From contig NW_004955470.1 in assembly GCF_000276665.1 (NCBI RefSeq), positions 5,400,231-5,464,230 on the forward strand: a stretch of DNA of 64,000 nucleotides, read 5' to 3'. Below are positions 1 to 13,200 of the stretch, one piece after another. The translations under genes were made by a program, and so were the position numbers. The DNA is from Chinchilla lanigera. Its lineage: Eukaryota; Chordata; Mammalia; Rodentia; Chinchillidae. Every line of letters begins with the position of its first letter. The first letter of the stretch is position 1. The notes below the pieces were generated by a model, which worked only from the letters and a program-made list of their open reading frames with translations, was not told the DNA's origin and searched no databases.

Positions 1-235
1 GAAAGAAACTGTCAATGAGTCTTTGGTTGATCAGTATTGCATTTCTATATCTGTTTTCATGAGAAGCCACTTTGAAGATATCAATATGTAATACAACAAC
101 CATTGTTAATTCCCTACTACTTTGTAACTCCGTATTGTCTGTACCGTTCTTTTGCTGTGTTGTAAAATACTGTCTGTCTGTTAATGTTTTCCTTTTATTT
201 TTAAAATAAAAAAAAGAAAAAAAAAGAATTGACTA
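1..235 (+). mobile_element. L1 3' end (3' UTR and A-rich tail)
   Basis: The sequence matches, with few differences, the block at 17067-17275 that follows L1 ORF2 coding sequence. It ends in an A-rich tail near 206-226. The two copies are similar enough to suggest a fairly young L1 lineage. The 5' part lies outside the window. Confidence 0.75.
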
Positions 236-1016
236 GTACAAACCTCACCTAATACATACATATACCTGTTATAGGTAACACATATATATGCATGTACTCA
301 AAAATAAGTACATGTGCTTTTTAAGCTCATATAGTTTATCATCAAATATTGCCCTGACACTAAGCAAGTCTTAATAGATGCCAAACAACTAGTATATAAG
401 CCATTTTGTCTGATCATAGTGCTAGAAATAGTAGATATGAAAATACTAGACACAACAAAGTAGTAACTGATATCTACAGTTATAGCTTCAATGAAAAGTC
501 ATTATTTAAATGAAAAGCTAAAACCAAAACACATATATAATAGATGGGTGACAGTTGCAGATAAAGTATAAAGACATGCAAAGGGGTTGGACACATTGAC
601 GTAAAACTTACACCAACTACCGCTAGGAAGGGAGGGAGAGAGAGGACAAGAAGCTGTATTGGTAATGTTTTGTTTCTTTAACCAAAGAGATTTGAGTATA
701 TGAAGCAAATATGACAACTGTTAGTGTTCCTACATCTGGGGGACAGCGGTATCTGTGTCTGTTTCATTACCTTTTTTGCACTTTTTGTATTTTTTAAATA
801 GTTCCAAAATTTTAAAAAATACTAAAGATTATTCTGTGTGTAGGGTAGGTAATCAACTAGATGAGAACCAGGGTAGATACAAGAATGGCTAGAAGGCCAG
901 AATTCACTGTGTATTTAAATAATTTAACTGTTTGCTGAAATATTAACTCATGGAAAGCCAAAGAGATGTTTAAATATGACACTGGATGCATTAGGAAGAC
1001 ATCTCCCCAGACCTAC
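236..1016. other. intron 3' of E14, nothing recognised
   Basis: AT-rich intronic DNA after the L1 tail. I see no exon, RNA gene or repeat that I can name. Confidence 0.5.
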
Positions 1017-1202
1017 TTGCTCAACCTCTCTGTTGAGGGCATCTACTTTCTCTTTCAATCTGTTGCCCTCTGCTTCAGCAGTGATAAGTTCCAATTTGAG
1101 GGTATTGTTATCTGCCTCTGTCTGGCGGGCCTTGTTTTCCCAGTTTTCAGCATCTTCATTGGCTTTTCGGAGTTGATCCATTATTTGCCGGTTTTCAGAT
1201 TC
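1017..1202 (-). CDS. TSGA10: TSGA10 exon E14 (last in window)
   Basis: 186 nt, phase 0, 62 codons: [40 protein letters not shown], then [20 protein letters not shown] and EQ. The acceptor is ttgcttttcag and the donor CAA/gtaggt. The next exon of TSGA10 is not in positions 1-1016 and must lie to the left of the window. Confidence 0.96.
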
Positions 1203-4200
1203 CTGAAAAGCAAATCTTAGGTATTATTTAAAGCCTCTACGAGACAATCTATCCATACTCTTTGTTTAGAAACCTGGTCATCCTGTAATTAAACAAACAG
1301 CAGCTCAATCAGGATCCGTTGTGACTCAGTCTCAGTTATCTCCCTAGTGAATTTAAGTCCAGTTAATTACTCTTATCTTCAAGAAGGGAAAAACACATTT
1401 TTATATTTCCTTGGGTTCAAACAAAACTCTAATTGCCTCCTTTTCCCATGCCTGCTTACTGACTCCTTGCCGGTCTGACTTCTGAGCCTTTGATCCCTGC
1501 TGTCTGTGTATTCTACCTTATTCATGACCACTTCACTGGGTTGTACAGGCTACAAAGCTTCTGAATTCATACACAGCTGAAGTGTCAACTTCTGGGAATT
1601 CTCTTGTTTCAGAGAATTTCCTGTCTGATTCCTGCCTTTAATTCACAGACCCAACCTTAATTTTCCTGATCATGGGCTATAATTCACTTTTGCTTGTTAC
1701 TCTAGTAATGCACCTAAAACTGTTCCCAAGTTAAATATCAAACCTATGCCAATAAACACTATTCATAAATTATATGAACTCATATGTAAACTGGACAAAC
1801 AATATAAAACAAAGATTTCAACCTTTAAAGTTATACCTTGAGTGGACTGATTGAATAGGATCTTCTTTCTATAGTGAAAATGTAGCTCCACAAATAATAT
1901 ACTATGCCAGGTAATCATTATTAAGCTATTTTAAAAAGAACATCTTAGTATTCTAAAAAATCAGCTATAACTTCAATAATTAATAAAAGGGCACTAGATT
2001 TCCTTTACTGCTACCTGTTAATAAACCACACTTCTCTATCAGAAATCCTGGACTAAATAAAATGACCAAATTGCTAATAAACAATGTTCAACTCTATAAG
2101 CCTTTCAAATCAGATTTATGTTCTCAGAATTAGGATTACCTAATCATAAGGAACTAATTGAAATTCAGTTAATATTGCCATCTTGTGGTTTCTAATATGA
2201 AAGATGTTTGCCAAGCCTGTTAACAAATTAGTACTGTATACTAAGCTACTTACTTGGCTTTCAAGATTCAGATATTACAAATGTGCTAGTAGAAACCTAA
2301 TGTACGTTTTCTGTGACTGAACTAAAAATAATAGTTGTGCATGGAGCTACCAGGTAAAATATACATGAACTGAATTTTACCCACATCAACTTTTACCTTT
2401 TTTAACTTCCTGTAGATCTTACTGTCCATGCCATTTGTTTAAAACTGCCAGACAGTTGAGGTAGCTGGGTGTGGATATACTGTCTCCACAGTATTTTGAA
2501 TTTCTCCAAGATATGAACCTTTTTATGTTAAATTTAGTTTGTGACCAATTAAAAAGTGAAAAAGGATTACAGAAAACCTGTGTCCTGCCCTCCAGGCACT
2601 GGTGCCCCTCCCTCTTGGTAATCAAAAAACGTATTTTGTGCTTTTCTGTGTCCTCCCACGCAGACCAGAGCAGTGTGGGGCCTGAGAGAGGCAACATTTT
2701 GAAGAAAGTGAAGCTGGTTTTGGTACTCTCCTGTCCTCCTCCAGGACCTCTCCAGCTGTACAGTGCCTCTCTCATCCAGCACACTGACCAAATGAATAAA
2801 ATACCACATTCTTGATGCTCCTCCCTACTGAACGGATGGCTGGTTTGTTCTCACAGGGGGTACCTGAACTCATCCAGTATTGTGAAGCACAGTCTCACAA
2901 ACAAACCCATACTAGGATGCTAAATGCAAAGGGAGGCTTGATGTGTGCTATCTCGAAATACAATTCTAAAATTTAAATACTCCAATCTGTAATCATGGAA
3001 TTTCAGGTAATGTGACTGGTGAACTACGGAGACTTAAGGGAAGTGTCTAATGTTGGCCTAAAGCTTACTACATATTTAATGCTTTACTGAATAGTCATCG
3101 ATTTTTTTTTCAGACCTATCCCAGAGTACATTTACTCAGAGATGACTCACTCTGCTAGGTGTTTTTAATTCTCTATCTCATGTGTTTGGGTGTTCTTTCC
3201 AATTACAGGTGGGAACAGATGAGAAGCCTGTGTAAATGCATGGCCTTGATGAGAAGAAAAGCCACATGTGGCTGATTCAAAAGGGTACTGCATTACTGGC
3301 ACCCTAAAAACAGTAAGTTTCAGGCCTACATAAAGCCTCAAGGCAAGGATTATAATTAGGAGTTCTTAGGATCTCTTAACTCTCAAAGCCTTTAACAGTC
3401 CCTTTAACACTATGAACCAATATTCAAAATGTACTTGTGGACTGGTATTAAATGGCATAGCAAATAAAATAAGCAGTTGGGGGGTTCCCATTATGGTGTG
3501 AGTGTAAGTAGGTAGCACCACACCCTATTATAAAAATCAATCCATGATGCATACTCTGAAATATTTTAACAAATTGGCATACCCACCATCACTGGTCAGG
3601 CTCTATGTTAATTCCAGGGTTACTGGGGATCATCTGAGATCACATATGCATACCCACCTGATCAAACAGTTGCTAACAGAGAAGTACAAAGAACAGTCAT
3701 CAGCCCTCTGGTCCTACAGAACAGATGGCCCCATAACAGGGTGATCAATTCTGATCTGCTACACAATCAGGCAGAGCCACTTTGTCACAGGTTTATCACT
3801 GAAAACCCCACCATTTTCAAACATAAGAGAGGCCAACTTGATAGTAGCCCGTTGCTGGTTATCCAGGTTGGAAGACTCCATTTGTCTGGAGTGTTTAAAT
3901 TTAGCAAACTAATGGCACATATTCTTGACTCACCTTTCTGGATACTGGTGACGGTCTAAATATATAGTTAATTTACCACTATCAAAACTAAAATATGCCA
4001 TATAGTAAAGAAAGACTTGAGTCAACTATTCTGATGTGTGTAATCAATTACTAAAGTAACTGTTATAGAAACTCTTAGGTATTGTTGTGGTTTATATCTG
4101 GATTTCCCCTCAAAGCCTCATCCTCATAGGTGGAGCTTTTGGGAGGTGAACGGATCATGGGTAAGTGACTCTCATCATTGGCTTAGTCCACTGATGGGTT

Positions 4201-7200
4201 TATGGCTGGGTGTGATATTGGGAGGTGAAGCTTGGTGAAAGAGGTGGGTCACTGGAAATGTGGCCTGGAAGGGTCTATATCCTTCTTCCTCCCTTGATCT
4301 TTCTCCCTGTTTCTTTCCTGCCATGTTTCCCCTCTGCCAGGCTACCCTTCCTTGGAGCCAGTCAACTATGGACTAAAGCCTCTACAAACCGTGAACCAAA
4401 ATAATCTTTCTTCATTTAAGCTGTAGGCATCAGGTATTGTGTCTCAGCAAAGAGAAAGTAACTAAGGTATTATGAGCAAAGGGGAGGAAAAAAAATATAT
4501 ATACATATATATATATACGTACTTCAGACTTTAATATATTCTTCAGCTTGTTAACTTCCAAATTAGTATCTTGGACCTTCTGTTTTATGTCATTAAGTTC
4601 ATTATGTGTATCATTCAATTTTTTGGACAATGCCTATGGAAAAAAGATAGCTAGATTTGACTACAACAAAAATTCCCATTTGCAAAAATATCACCAAAAA
4701 TTAAAATTTAAATATTTATAACAAATATGATAAATAAAATTAACATACATAATATGTAAAACTCACATAAACATGGTGTGTAAACACAAAAGTCAAAGAG
4801 TAAATGATCAAAGGACCCAAACAAAAATGAAAACGTAAGTAGGTAACACTTGAAAAAAATCAAACATTACTAGTAACCAAAGATAATTAAAACAAAGAAA
4901 TACTATTTTGCCTGCCAAATTAGTAAAAATTTAAAACTTCAGTTCTAGAAGGGGTAGGTATTTCCATGTACTATTCACTCTAAATAGAAATTTGCAAAAA
5001 GCAAATCTGTGATCAGCTATATGATGATACATGCAGACATTTTTAAAATGCTCATTAAAAACAAGAAAGACAAAATGTTGATAACTGTTGAACGTAAGGT
5101 GTACTATATGGGGGTGTACTATATTTTAAAACATGAAATATTCCATTTAATTAAATTTAAATTTAAAAAAGAAACCTCATAAGCTTTGGCTCTATGTGAT
5201 GAAATCTAGGGACATTTAATGAAAGACATTGTTTATTAAGGCATTGTTATGATTGAAAATATTTATTCACATTAGCTGAATGACAGTAAATAATCTATCT
5301 GCATACTGGTAAAGTCACACAGTGGAATGTTTGGAGTAATTTTTAGTAATAGAGTGAAATGCTACCTATATTAAGTAAAAAAAATCAGGGTAAAATTCAA
5401 AAATACCTCATCCCAATTTCTCAAAAACTGTATCACGGATACATTTTTAAAAGTTTCTCCTTTTCCACAATACTGGATCTTAATCTATTGCCCGTAAAGG
5501 GAACCTTTTGTCTAATGTTAGGTCTATGACCCAAAAGAAGAGGAAAACTAACTGGGAATATATGTTACCAATTTTCTTTCTGATGATGTAAGTGTAGGAG
5601 TTTATGGAGTTTTAACAATGCAGAGAAATGTTTATGTTATAGTAAGCTAATAGCTACCATGTATTGAGTGATAGGCTGGACACTATGGCAAGTGCTTCCT
5701 GGAATGTGGTGTGATCATACAATCGTTAAATGTTTAAATTTTTTAAAAACTTATTAAAGTAAAACGTATGTTGCCATTAATTCCCAAATACTCTCCCTCA
5801 CTTCAAAAAAACTTTTCATGCAACTTTCTTTTTTTTTTTTTTTTTTTGGTTTTTTGGTTTTTCTCCAGTACCGGGAACCGAACTCACGACCTTGCGCTTG
5901 CCAGGCAGGCACTTTTGCTGCTGAGCTAAATCCCCAGCCCCTCATGCAACTTTCTGAAGCAGTTCTCTAAGTCATCTTTCATGAGTGTCTCTAGTTGTGC
6001 TATTGTGGCTACTTTGCTATCCTAAATTCATTCAAAATGTTTACCTTTCAAGATCATTTTGACTTTGAGGAAGAGGGAGAAGAGGCCTAATTCCACATGT
6101 GATGAATAAGGTGGCTGAGGATACACCATAATATTTTTACAAGCCTGCCTCTCCATTGGATGGCATACAGCACCACCATTCACTGTATAGTATTTTTGTA
6201 AAACCATGAAAGAGGATTTCCAGAACTGCTTCAGAAAGTGGTGAGAACAATGGGATAAGTGTATTTGAAGTGAGGAGGAATATTTTGAGAGAAGTTAATG
6301 TAATGTGTCTTTTATTGTAATAAATTTTTTAAAAGTTAAACATAAACTTTTTTATCAGTCCTTATACATTCTCATGAAATAGCCATTTTTACAGATTATG
6401 TAATAAGAGTCAAAGATGTTAAACCATAACCTGGTAGTATATTCAACCCCATATAAAGTGGTGTGGTTTTAATTTCAGCTACATTAAAAAGCATATGTTT
6501 AAAAAGTATTACAAAGTGTTAAATGCACTGAAAATCAGTTTTTAAAAAGTCAAATGTTAACAGTGACTAACTGTGGATGATAAGGATGTGACCTTTTTTC
6601 TTGACTTGTTTTAAGAAAACAGATTTTCTATAATAAGCTTCTATTTCTCAACAAATAAAAAACAAAACTGAATTTTAGTTTTTTATAAACACACATATTC
6701 ACCTTTAACCTTTTGCTCTAGTGTACAGAGTACACAAAAGTAGACTTTGTAAATTCTTATCTTCTGGTTTTTATTGCTATTCATTAATTTTTAAAAAAAA
6801 TATTATTTTAGAATAGTTTTATTTATAAAAAGTTGCAAAACTAGTACAGAGAGCCCCCATACATCTTACACACACTGTCCTCTATGATTAGCATTTTATC
6901 TTATATGGTACATTTATTAAAATTAATCAAATAACATTGATATATTAAGCAGGATTGTACACAGGGTTCTTTCATTTTTACAAAATGTACCTTTTTAAAA
7001 TTCCAGAATCCCATTGATTGATGAACAAAGTATTTTAATATCTCAGATAATTTTGTATAATTAGTGTTGGATTTTATAGCTATATATGTAAATTGACAGT
7101 TTTAACAATTAAAGAATACAGGTTTTATGATGCAAACTAAACACACAGAAAATGATACCAAAGCAGGGGAAATCATTTGGACCAAAGAATACTGAAGGAG

Positions 7201-10200
7201 AAAGTAAGTTTCCAAATAGAATTTTTTAAATGTTTCAGTTAAAATATTGTTATTCAAAATGAGAACTGTGGATTAGACTGAAATATACTGGCTTAGAGAG
7301 AAGTTATAAAAAGAATTTTCCTAAAAGAAATCACAGTGCTAAAGAGGCCAAAAAATGTGGCACCATCCACATTAAACAGAATAATACATAGTTCAAAAAA
7401 CATATAGTCCATCAGATAAATTTAGCCTTTTCTTTAGTGTTTCTGCTGGCTTTTATTCTCATTTGTTGAATTACTTGGGCAAGAAGTGCTTTCTCCAAAC
7501 TACAGTCAGGGAGACTGCTGTTTATTCACAGTATTCCACTGCTAGCACTTAGGGATATAAGAATGTTATCAACTACATGCCATTTGTATGTAAACATTTG
7601 ATCAGAAGGAATACAACTCCACTATTTGGGTAACCCTGGGAGCTGTGGCTGATGAGAGATATAAGCAAACTCTTTTTAAATATTGTTAAACATATCAGGT
7701 GCATAGGTTTGAGGTTGTGGGTAGCTCTGTGTTGGATGTGACTAATGTTAAGCCATGAAATTTAAGCCATCAGTTTAGTTATATAAGAGATGCTTTGTAA
7801 GGGTATGTTATTCAATAGAGTATTGTCTATGAGAGATACAATGAACTCCGGTAAACACTCTGATATTTCTTTAATAATTTCTAGATTAGAACTGAAAATA
7901 ATTATATATTTTATTATATACATAAATGTAAATTTACAGTTACAAAAAAGTACTTTCAAATGTATAATACTAATCTATTATGTTCCCATTTCTTCTTTTA
8001 ATATTTAACACTTTGTGTCTCAGAATTTCACTTATAAATTATATAGTATATCTGTCACAAAATTTTTTTAAATGGCTAGTTCCAAGTCCAAGCTTTTCTA
8101 CAACAAAAAACTAAGGTTGTGCCTCAGGAGAAATTTTTTTTTTTTTTTGGAGAAAAAGATTCTAGAAATAGGTGTACCTGGTTTTCTTGTTTAACTTTGC
8201 CAAACTGTTCTTGGAGATTGTCATTGTCATGAGCCAAGATATCTCTTTCCCTAGCAATTTGAGCCAGCTCATCATTTGTTTCATCTAGTTGTCGACGCAT
8301 TCTGGAGATATCTTGTTCACACATAATGAGGGCTTCAGTAGACTGTCTATTCCACAAATCAAATAGTACATAAGAAGAGACATTTTACTGAAACAGAATA
8401 ATAAATGCTCGCAAGACAGAAGATGGACAGTTAGTATGAAAACATTTGAGGATGTTTAAATATGTTTAAATGTATAGGAATATTGCAAAGGCAGCACGTT
8501 AGTTTCTCTACACTGCCATCATTTTACTATGAAAGGCACTAAATATATGTAAGAGTCAGTGGTTTGCTAAGTATTTCAAAACTTTTGACATTCAACAATA
8601 GGAAGGCCTTCATCCTACCTCTAGCTGTTATGGCTTTGTCTCCTTTGTAGATTCCTCTTCTTCTGCCCCCTTAAAAATTAATGTTTTTCAGGGCTCAAAC
8701 TTTGGTCTCCTGATTCTCCTCACGCTAGCCTTCCTTTCAGAGAAACCCCACTCATATCCATGGATCTAACCCCACCTATTGCCCAGTCACTCCAGAGTCA
8801 TGAACTCGGGCCTTCAGCTCCTCTGCTAATACTCCAGACTCACGCTTACGGGACCTGTCTACCACAAGGACTCAAACACTCTCCAAGTGCAGAGGCAAAA
8901 TCATCTTTCTTCTCACACTTCTGTCATATTCAGTATTCATTCCTGGCCAGAAACTTGGAATTCTCCCAGTCTTTCCCTCAGAAACACCTCACTGTCTCTG
9001 TTCTCCACCCTAAAGCCCAATTTACCATCAACTCTTCTGTCTGGATAATCTAACACATACACATACACACACACACACAGTCTGTAAGTAAGTCTTTAAT
9101 GATTTCTTATGGTCCACCAGGTGAAACCAAGATTCATTTGTCTATAACTCAGGCCTCTTCAAGCCTATTTAGCTTCTTGTTCCTTCATTTATATTTTGCA
9201 TTGCAGCAACATTTGCTTACTTGTAGTTCAAGAGGACTTGACCATGACTTGTGGTTCTTTGCCATTTTAAAGCTTTGAATGCCTTTCTCTTTATTTTGCT
9301 TGGCAAACAGCATCCTCTCTTTTAGTTCCCTACACCTTCTTAGACCTTCCTTGAACATTAACAGAGTTATCACCTCACTCACAGTACTAAGCCCCTTGTT
9401 TCTTACTCTTTGTACCCTACGTTGTACTTTGCCCCCAGTAAGTGCTCAAATATTTGTTGAATGCCTTACCTTGATGCCTGTTCCATCTCAGCAATGATAT
9501 TCTTCATGCCTGAAATGGTCTTTTCCTTGAAAAGTAATATAAATATTAAATAAAAATTGTCAAACTACTGCTTCTGTCAAAACTGAATGAACAGAATGTC
9601 CCCTCCCTTATTGATTTTCACTTCACTTTGAACACATAATATGTCCTATTTTTCTTTTGTACACTTTAAAGCTTGCTATATTAATGCAAATATTTGAAGG
9701 CAAAAAATATAGATTATGTTCATTAAAGTAAAAGCTACACTTAAGTCTGTTGATCTAAGATCATATATAAAATACATCGTTAAAAGATTTTTGCAGTCAC
9801 CTAGCAATACAAGACACCCCCCTACAACTCACCCTATTTTACTGTTCCTCTAGGGAAATCAGTGGTTTGGTATTGGAATGTTCTATAATGAATAGGATTC
9901 ATTTGCTTCCTTATATTCTTCTTGTTATAAAACCATGGAAGTGAATCACATGAAGCTAAATTTAGTTCATAAAAAAAATAACTATGATTGAGTATACTGT
10001 TTATATTAGCCAGCAATCTCATCTTCAAAAAGTTGCTCCAATTAAATTACTTGTAAGATGTTAATACATACTCATGAGATAGTAAGGAGGAACCAGGAGT
10101 CCTAAGCCAAAGATGTAATAAAATAACTTGTTTATATTCTCCGTTTCCAGAGATATAGTAAGGGAATAGAAATAGTAGAGTTCATCGAGGCTGAAATGGG

Positions 10201-13200
10201 TTGGAATATCTTTAATGCCTTCAATACCATTTACACATCTTCTAGAACTCTCACTAAGCCTGACCTAGCCTAACTATAAACAGATACCTAGAGTTAATGT
10301 TAATCTTTTCAAAAATAGTAAGAAAATTGCCATTTCACTAAATAACAACTAGACTTAACCCCACCCTTTGGATTTTAAATCCTTGGTAATGGAGTAAAAA
10401 GTTGAAAAGTGAAACGTATTTCCCAATCAATCCTGTGCCTGTGTCTACAGAGACAGTCTGGTGTGTGTGCGTCATCCTTCTTTATTCACTCTGTCTTCCT
10501 TTATTCATGTGCTCCCTCTCCAAGTAATTTTAGCTTCAGTTTCCTTTTCTAAGGTAGAAAGAATGGTGAAGACTCTACATCTGGCTGTAACGGATATTGC
10601 AGTATAGTTAAAATAGCCACTAATAAAAACAGTTCAACCTCTTTAAGAACAAGTTTGTGGAGGAAAGAAGACAGAAAATACTACTAAACCTAGAATGTCT
10701 ATATGTTCTAACAAAGATATAATTTGATGCATTTTAAAATTTTAAAAACCTAACTGAACTTCTAGTGCTTTTGAAAGTCATTACTTGGTTGACTTTGAAA
10801 TATACTGTACAACCTTTAAAAGGACTTTCCTTTATTAATAAAAGTTTATCTTGAAAGTAGGGCTCTGTAGGAACACTGTAAAGTATCAGAGAAACAAAAA
10901 TACTCAATACAATCTAATTATACACTTTCTTAACCTATTTTTTCTTAACAGGACCCCAATACCACCATTACATTAGCAATTTAACATTCCTTCTACAACC
11001 TCAGTATGTTCATCCAGCCAGGAATATAAATTCATGTTAATCATTACAATTTGGTTTAGACAGGATGGTTATAAGTGTATTTAGAAGGAAGAAAAACTTA
11101 AGACCTACACAAATTATTCTGGTTTTTCTTACTTAAAACTCTACGAGCTTGCTACTCAGTTTTCAATCATTAATTGGCAGTAAATAATAAAACATTAATT
11201 TATTCACTATAACGTAACTTTTCCAAATTAATTTATTTCTGTAATCATCATATTAGACTATGAAACAGTCCTACTTTCCACTGAAGGACAATTGTTATGT
11301 CAGTTCTGAAATGCCCCTACTGAGAACACTATCTCTTTTAATTTTCTAAAACTCCCTTTAAAATTGTGTCCTTCAGAAGATAAATGTGATTACTACTTTC
11401 ATAAAATCTTATACAAAGTTCTTGATTTTGAAATAGAATTAAATTCAGTATTCCTTGTGAAAGAGTTAACATTGGTATAGTTAGCAGAATGAAAGAAATG
11501 TGAAATATTAGATATAGCAGAGAGAAATGCGATTCAGGAAAATGTGAAAAAGTGTGTTTCTTGTAAATGTTAGTGTTTTGAAAGGAAATTGTGTTTATTC
11601 AAAAATGTTTTGAATGTGAGGAGAAGCAAACTTCCACCTAAATTTTAAAAAATAATGAGTCAGGCTTCTCAGCAATTAAACCAACATTTATTATCTCATG
11701 CCGTTTGATGGCTTCAATTATGCCCTTGATCCCATATCTATTAACTTCACTTTTCCAACACTGAAAGCCCAAGAGCCTATGAATATTTTATCTACATGTC
11801 CCTAAGACAATTTAAACTCATCATGTGAGCAAGCTTCCTTGCTAGGCATGTTTTATTTCCTACTTCAGCACAGGAACTGTTTGTGTGTTCCTAATGTGGG
11901 TCCCACGTCTTGTCAACCTGACCTCCCTAAGAGATGCATTTTTCCCATTGAGACCCCCACTGTCCCCACACAGGTCTCACCGCCGTTCTTGTAACTAGTG
12001 TCCCTGTGACTACTTTCACTTCCTTTGTAATTTGTTTTTATGTGAATTACAATGTCAAGATATTTGTCCTAAAATTAAAAAATCAACTATAGCATTTCAT
12101 TTACATTATTATAATGACCCTTTACATCCACTTGGTTTTTTGTCCTATCTCATCTTTTGCTGTCCCATATCTACCCCTTGGCAACCTATTCTCTGCCATA
12201 CTAAACCTTCAGGAGGTCTCAGGAAACAGTCTCATGAAAGCCACCAGTCTCCTGCAAACTCCTTTGCCTGTCTCATCACAGTCTCACTGTCCTTTCCCCT
12301 AAATCTTTTTCTGGATTATTTCTACTCATTTTTCAGTGAAGGCAAGACACTGTGATGTCTGAAAGTTTTCCTAGATCTTCACCCTCCCTTAACCCAACTC
12401 CTAGGTTGAATCAGGTGTGTTTCTGTCAAACTCCAGTAACACACTGTGTGTATGTCACTGTAGCACTTAACATAGTCTATCATAATAATATCTTTATGTT
12501 CCTCCCTATTATATTCACCCTCAGTTTTTAATGTAATATCTGGCACATGTCAAAAAATGTCTGCTAGAAGAATGGATGGACAGATTGATGAATAATGCAC
12601 ACTAGGTCCTAGTTCCCCATCCCAAAGGTCATTTTAATGGAATAAATGTTTGATCTCCCAGACTACCTGAAGAAATTAGTTTTACTTCTTCATTATGATA
12701 TTTGAATTAGTTATTATCAGCTAATATTAGCCACTAGTTCATGGCAGAAAATCAATTTAAAATATTACTGAGTGAATATGCACACATACTTCCTAAGACT
12801 ATCTTAAGATATTTCAAAGTCAGAATTTAAGCTTTGAGCTCCCTAAGAGAACTTTGAGAAAACACTATTATTTTATTCAGAGTCAAGTAAACCACAGCTT
12901 AATATTTAAACATCTCATTTAAACATTCTTGTTCTCAAAACATACTTTCATTGCCAAACTCTCTCCAAGGGATGCAATATTCTCAGATTTTTTGTCCAAA
13001 CATGCTTGCAGGCATTCCTTTTCTTTAGCCAGATCATTGATGGCCGCACCAAGAATGCTGATTTCTTCTCGCTGTGCAATATTTTGCCTTGTAAAATTAT
13101 CTAAATGCATAATTACAAAGGCACTGTTTTAATCAAGACAAAATCTTTCCAGTTTAAAGAGACTGAAGCACTTTTCAAAGTTTCCCTTCATTATATTCAA

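Noticed and set aside
966..1220. Plus-strand ORFs opposite exon E14 (84 and 66 codons), and a similar one opposite E10
   Set aside because: They are shadows of the minus-strand coding exons.
2419..2815. Overlapping ORFs on both strands (114 and 121 codons)
   Set aside because: No recognisable motif, neither strand favours coding, and they lie inside a TSGA10 intron; chance is the simplest view.
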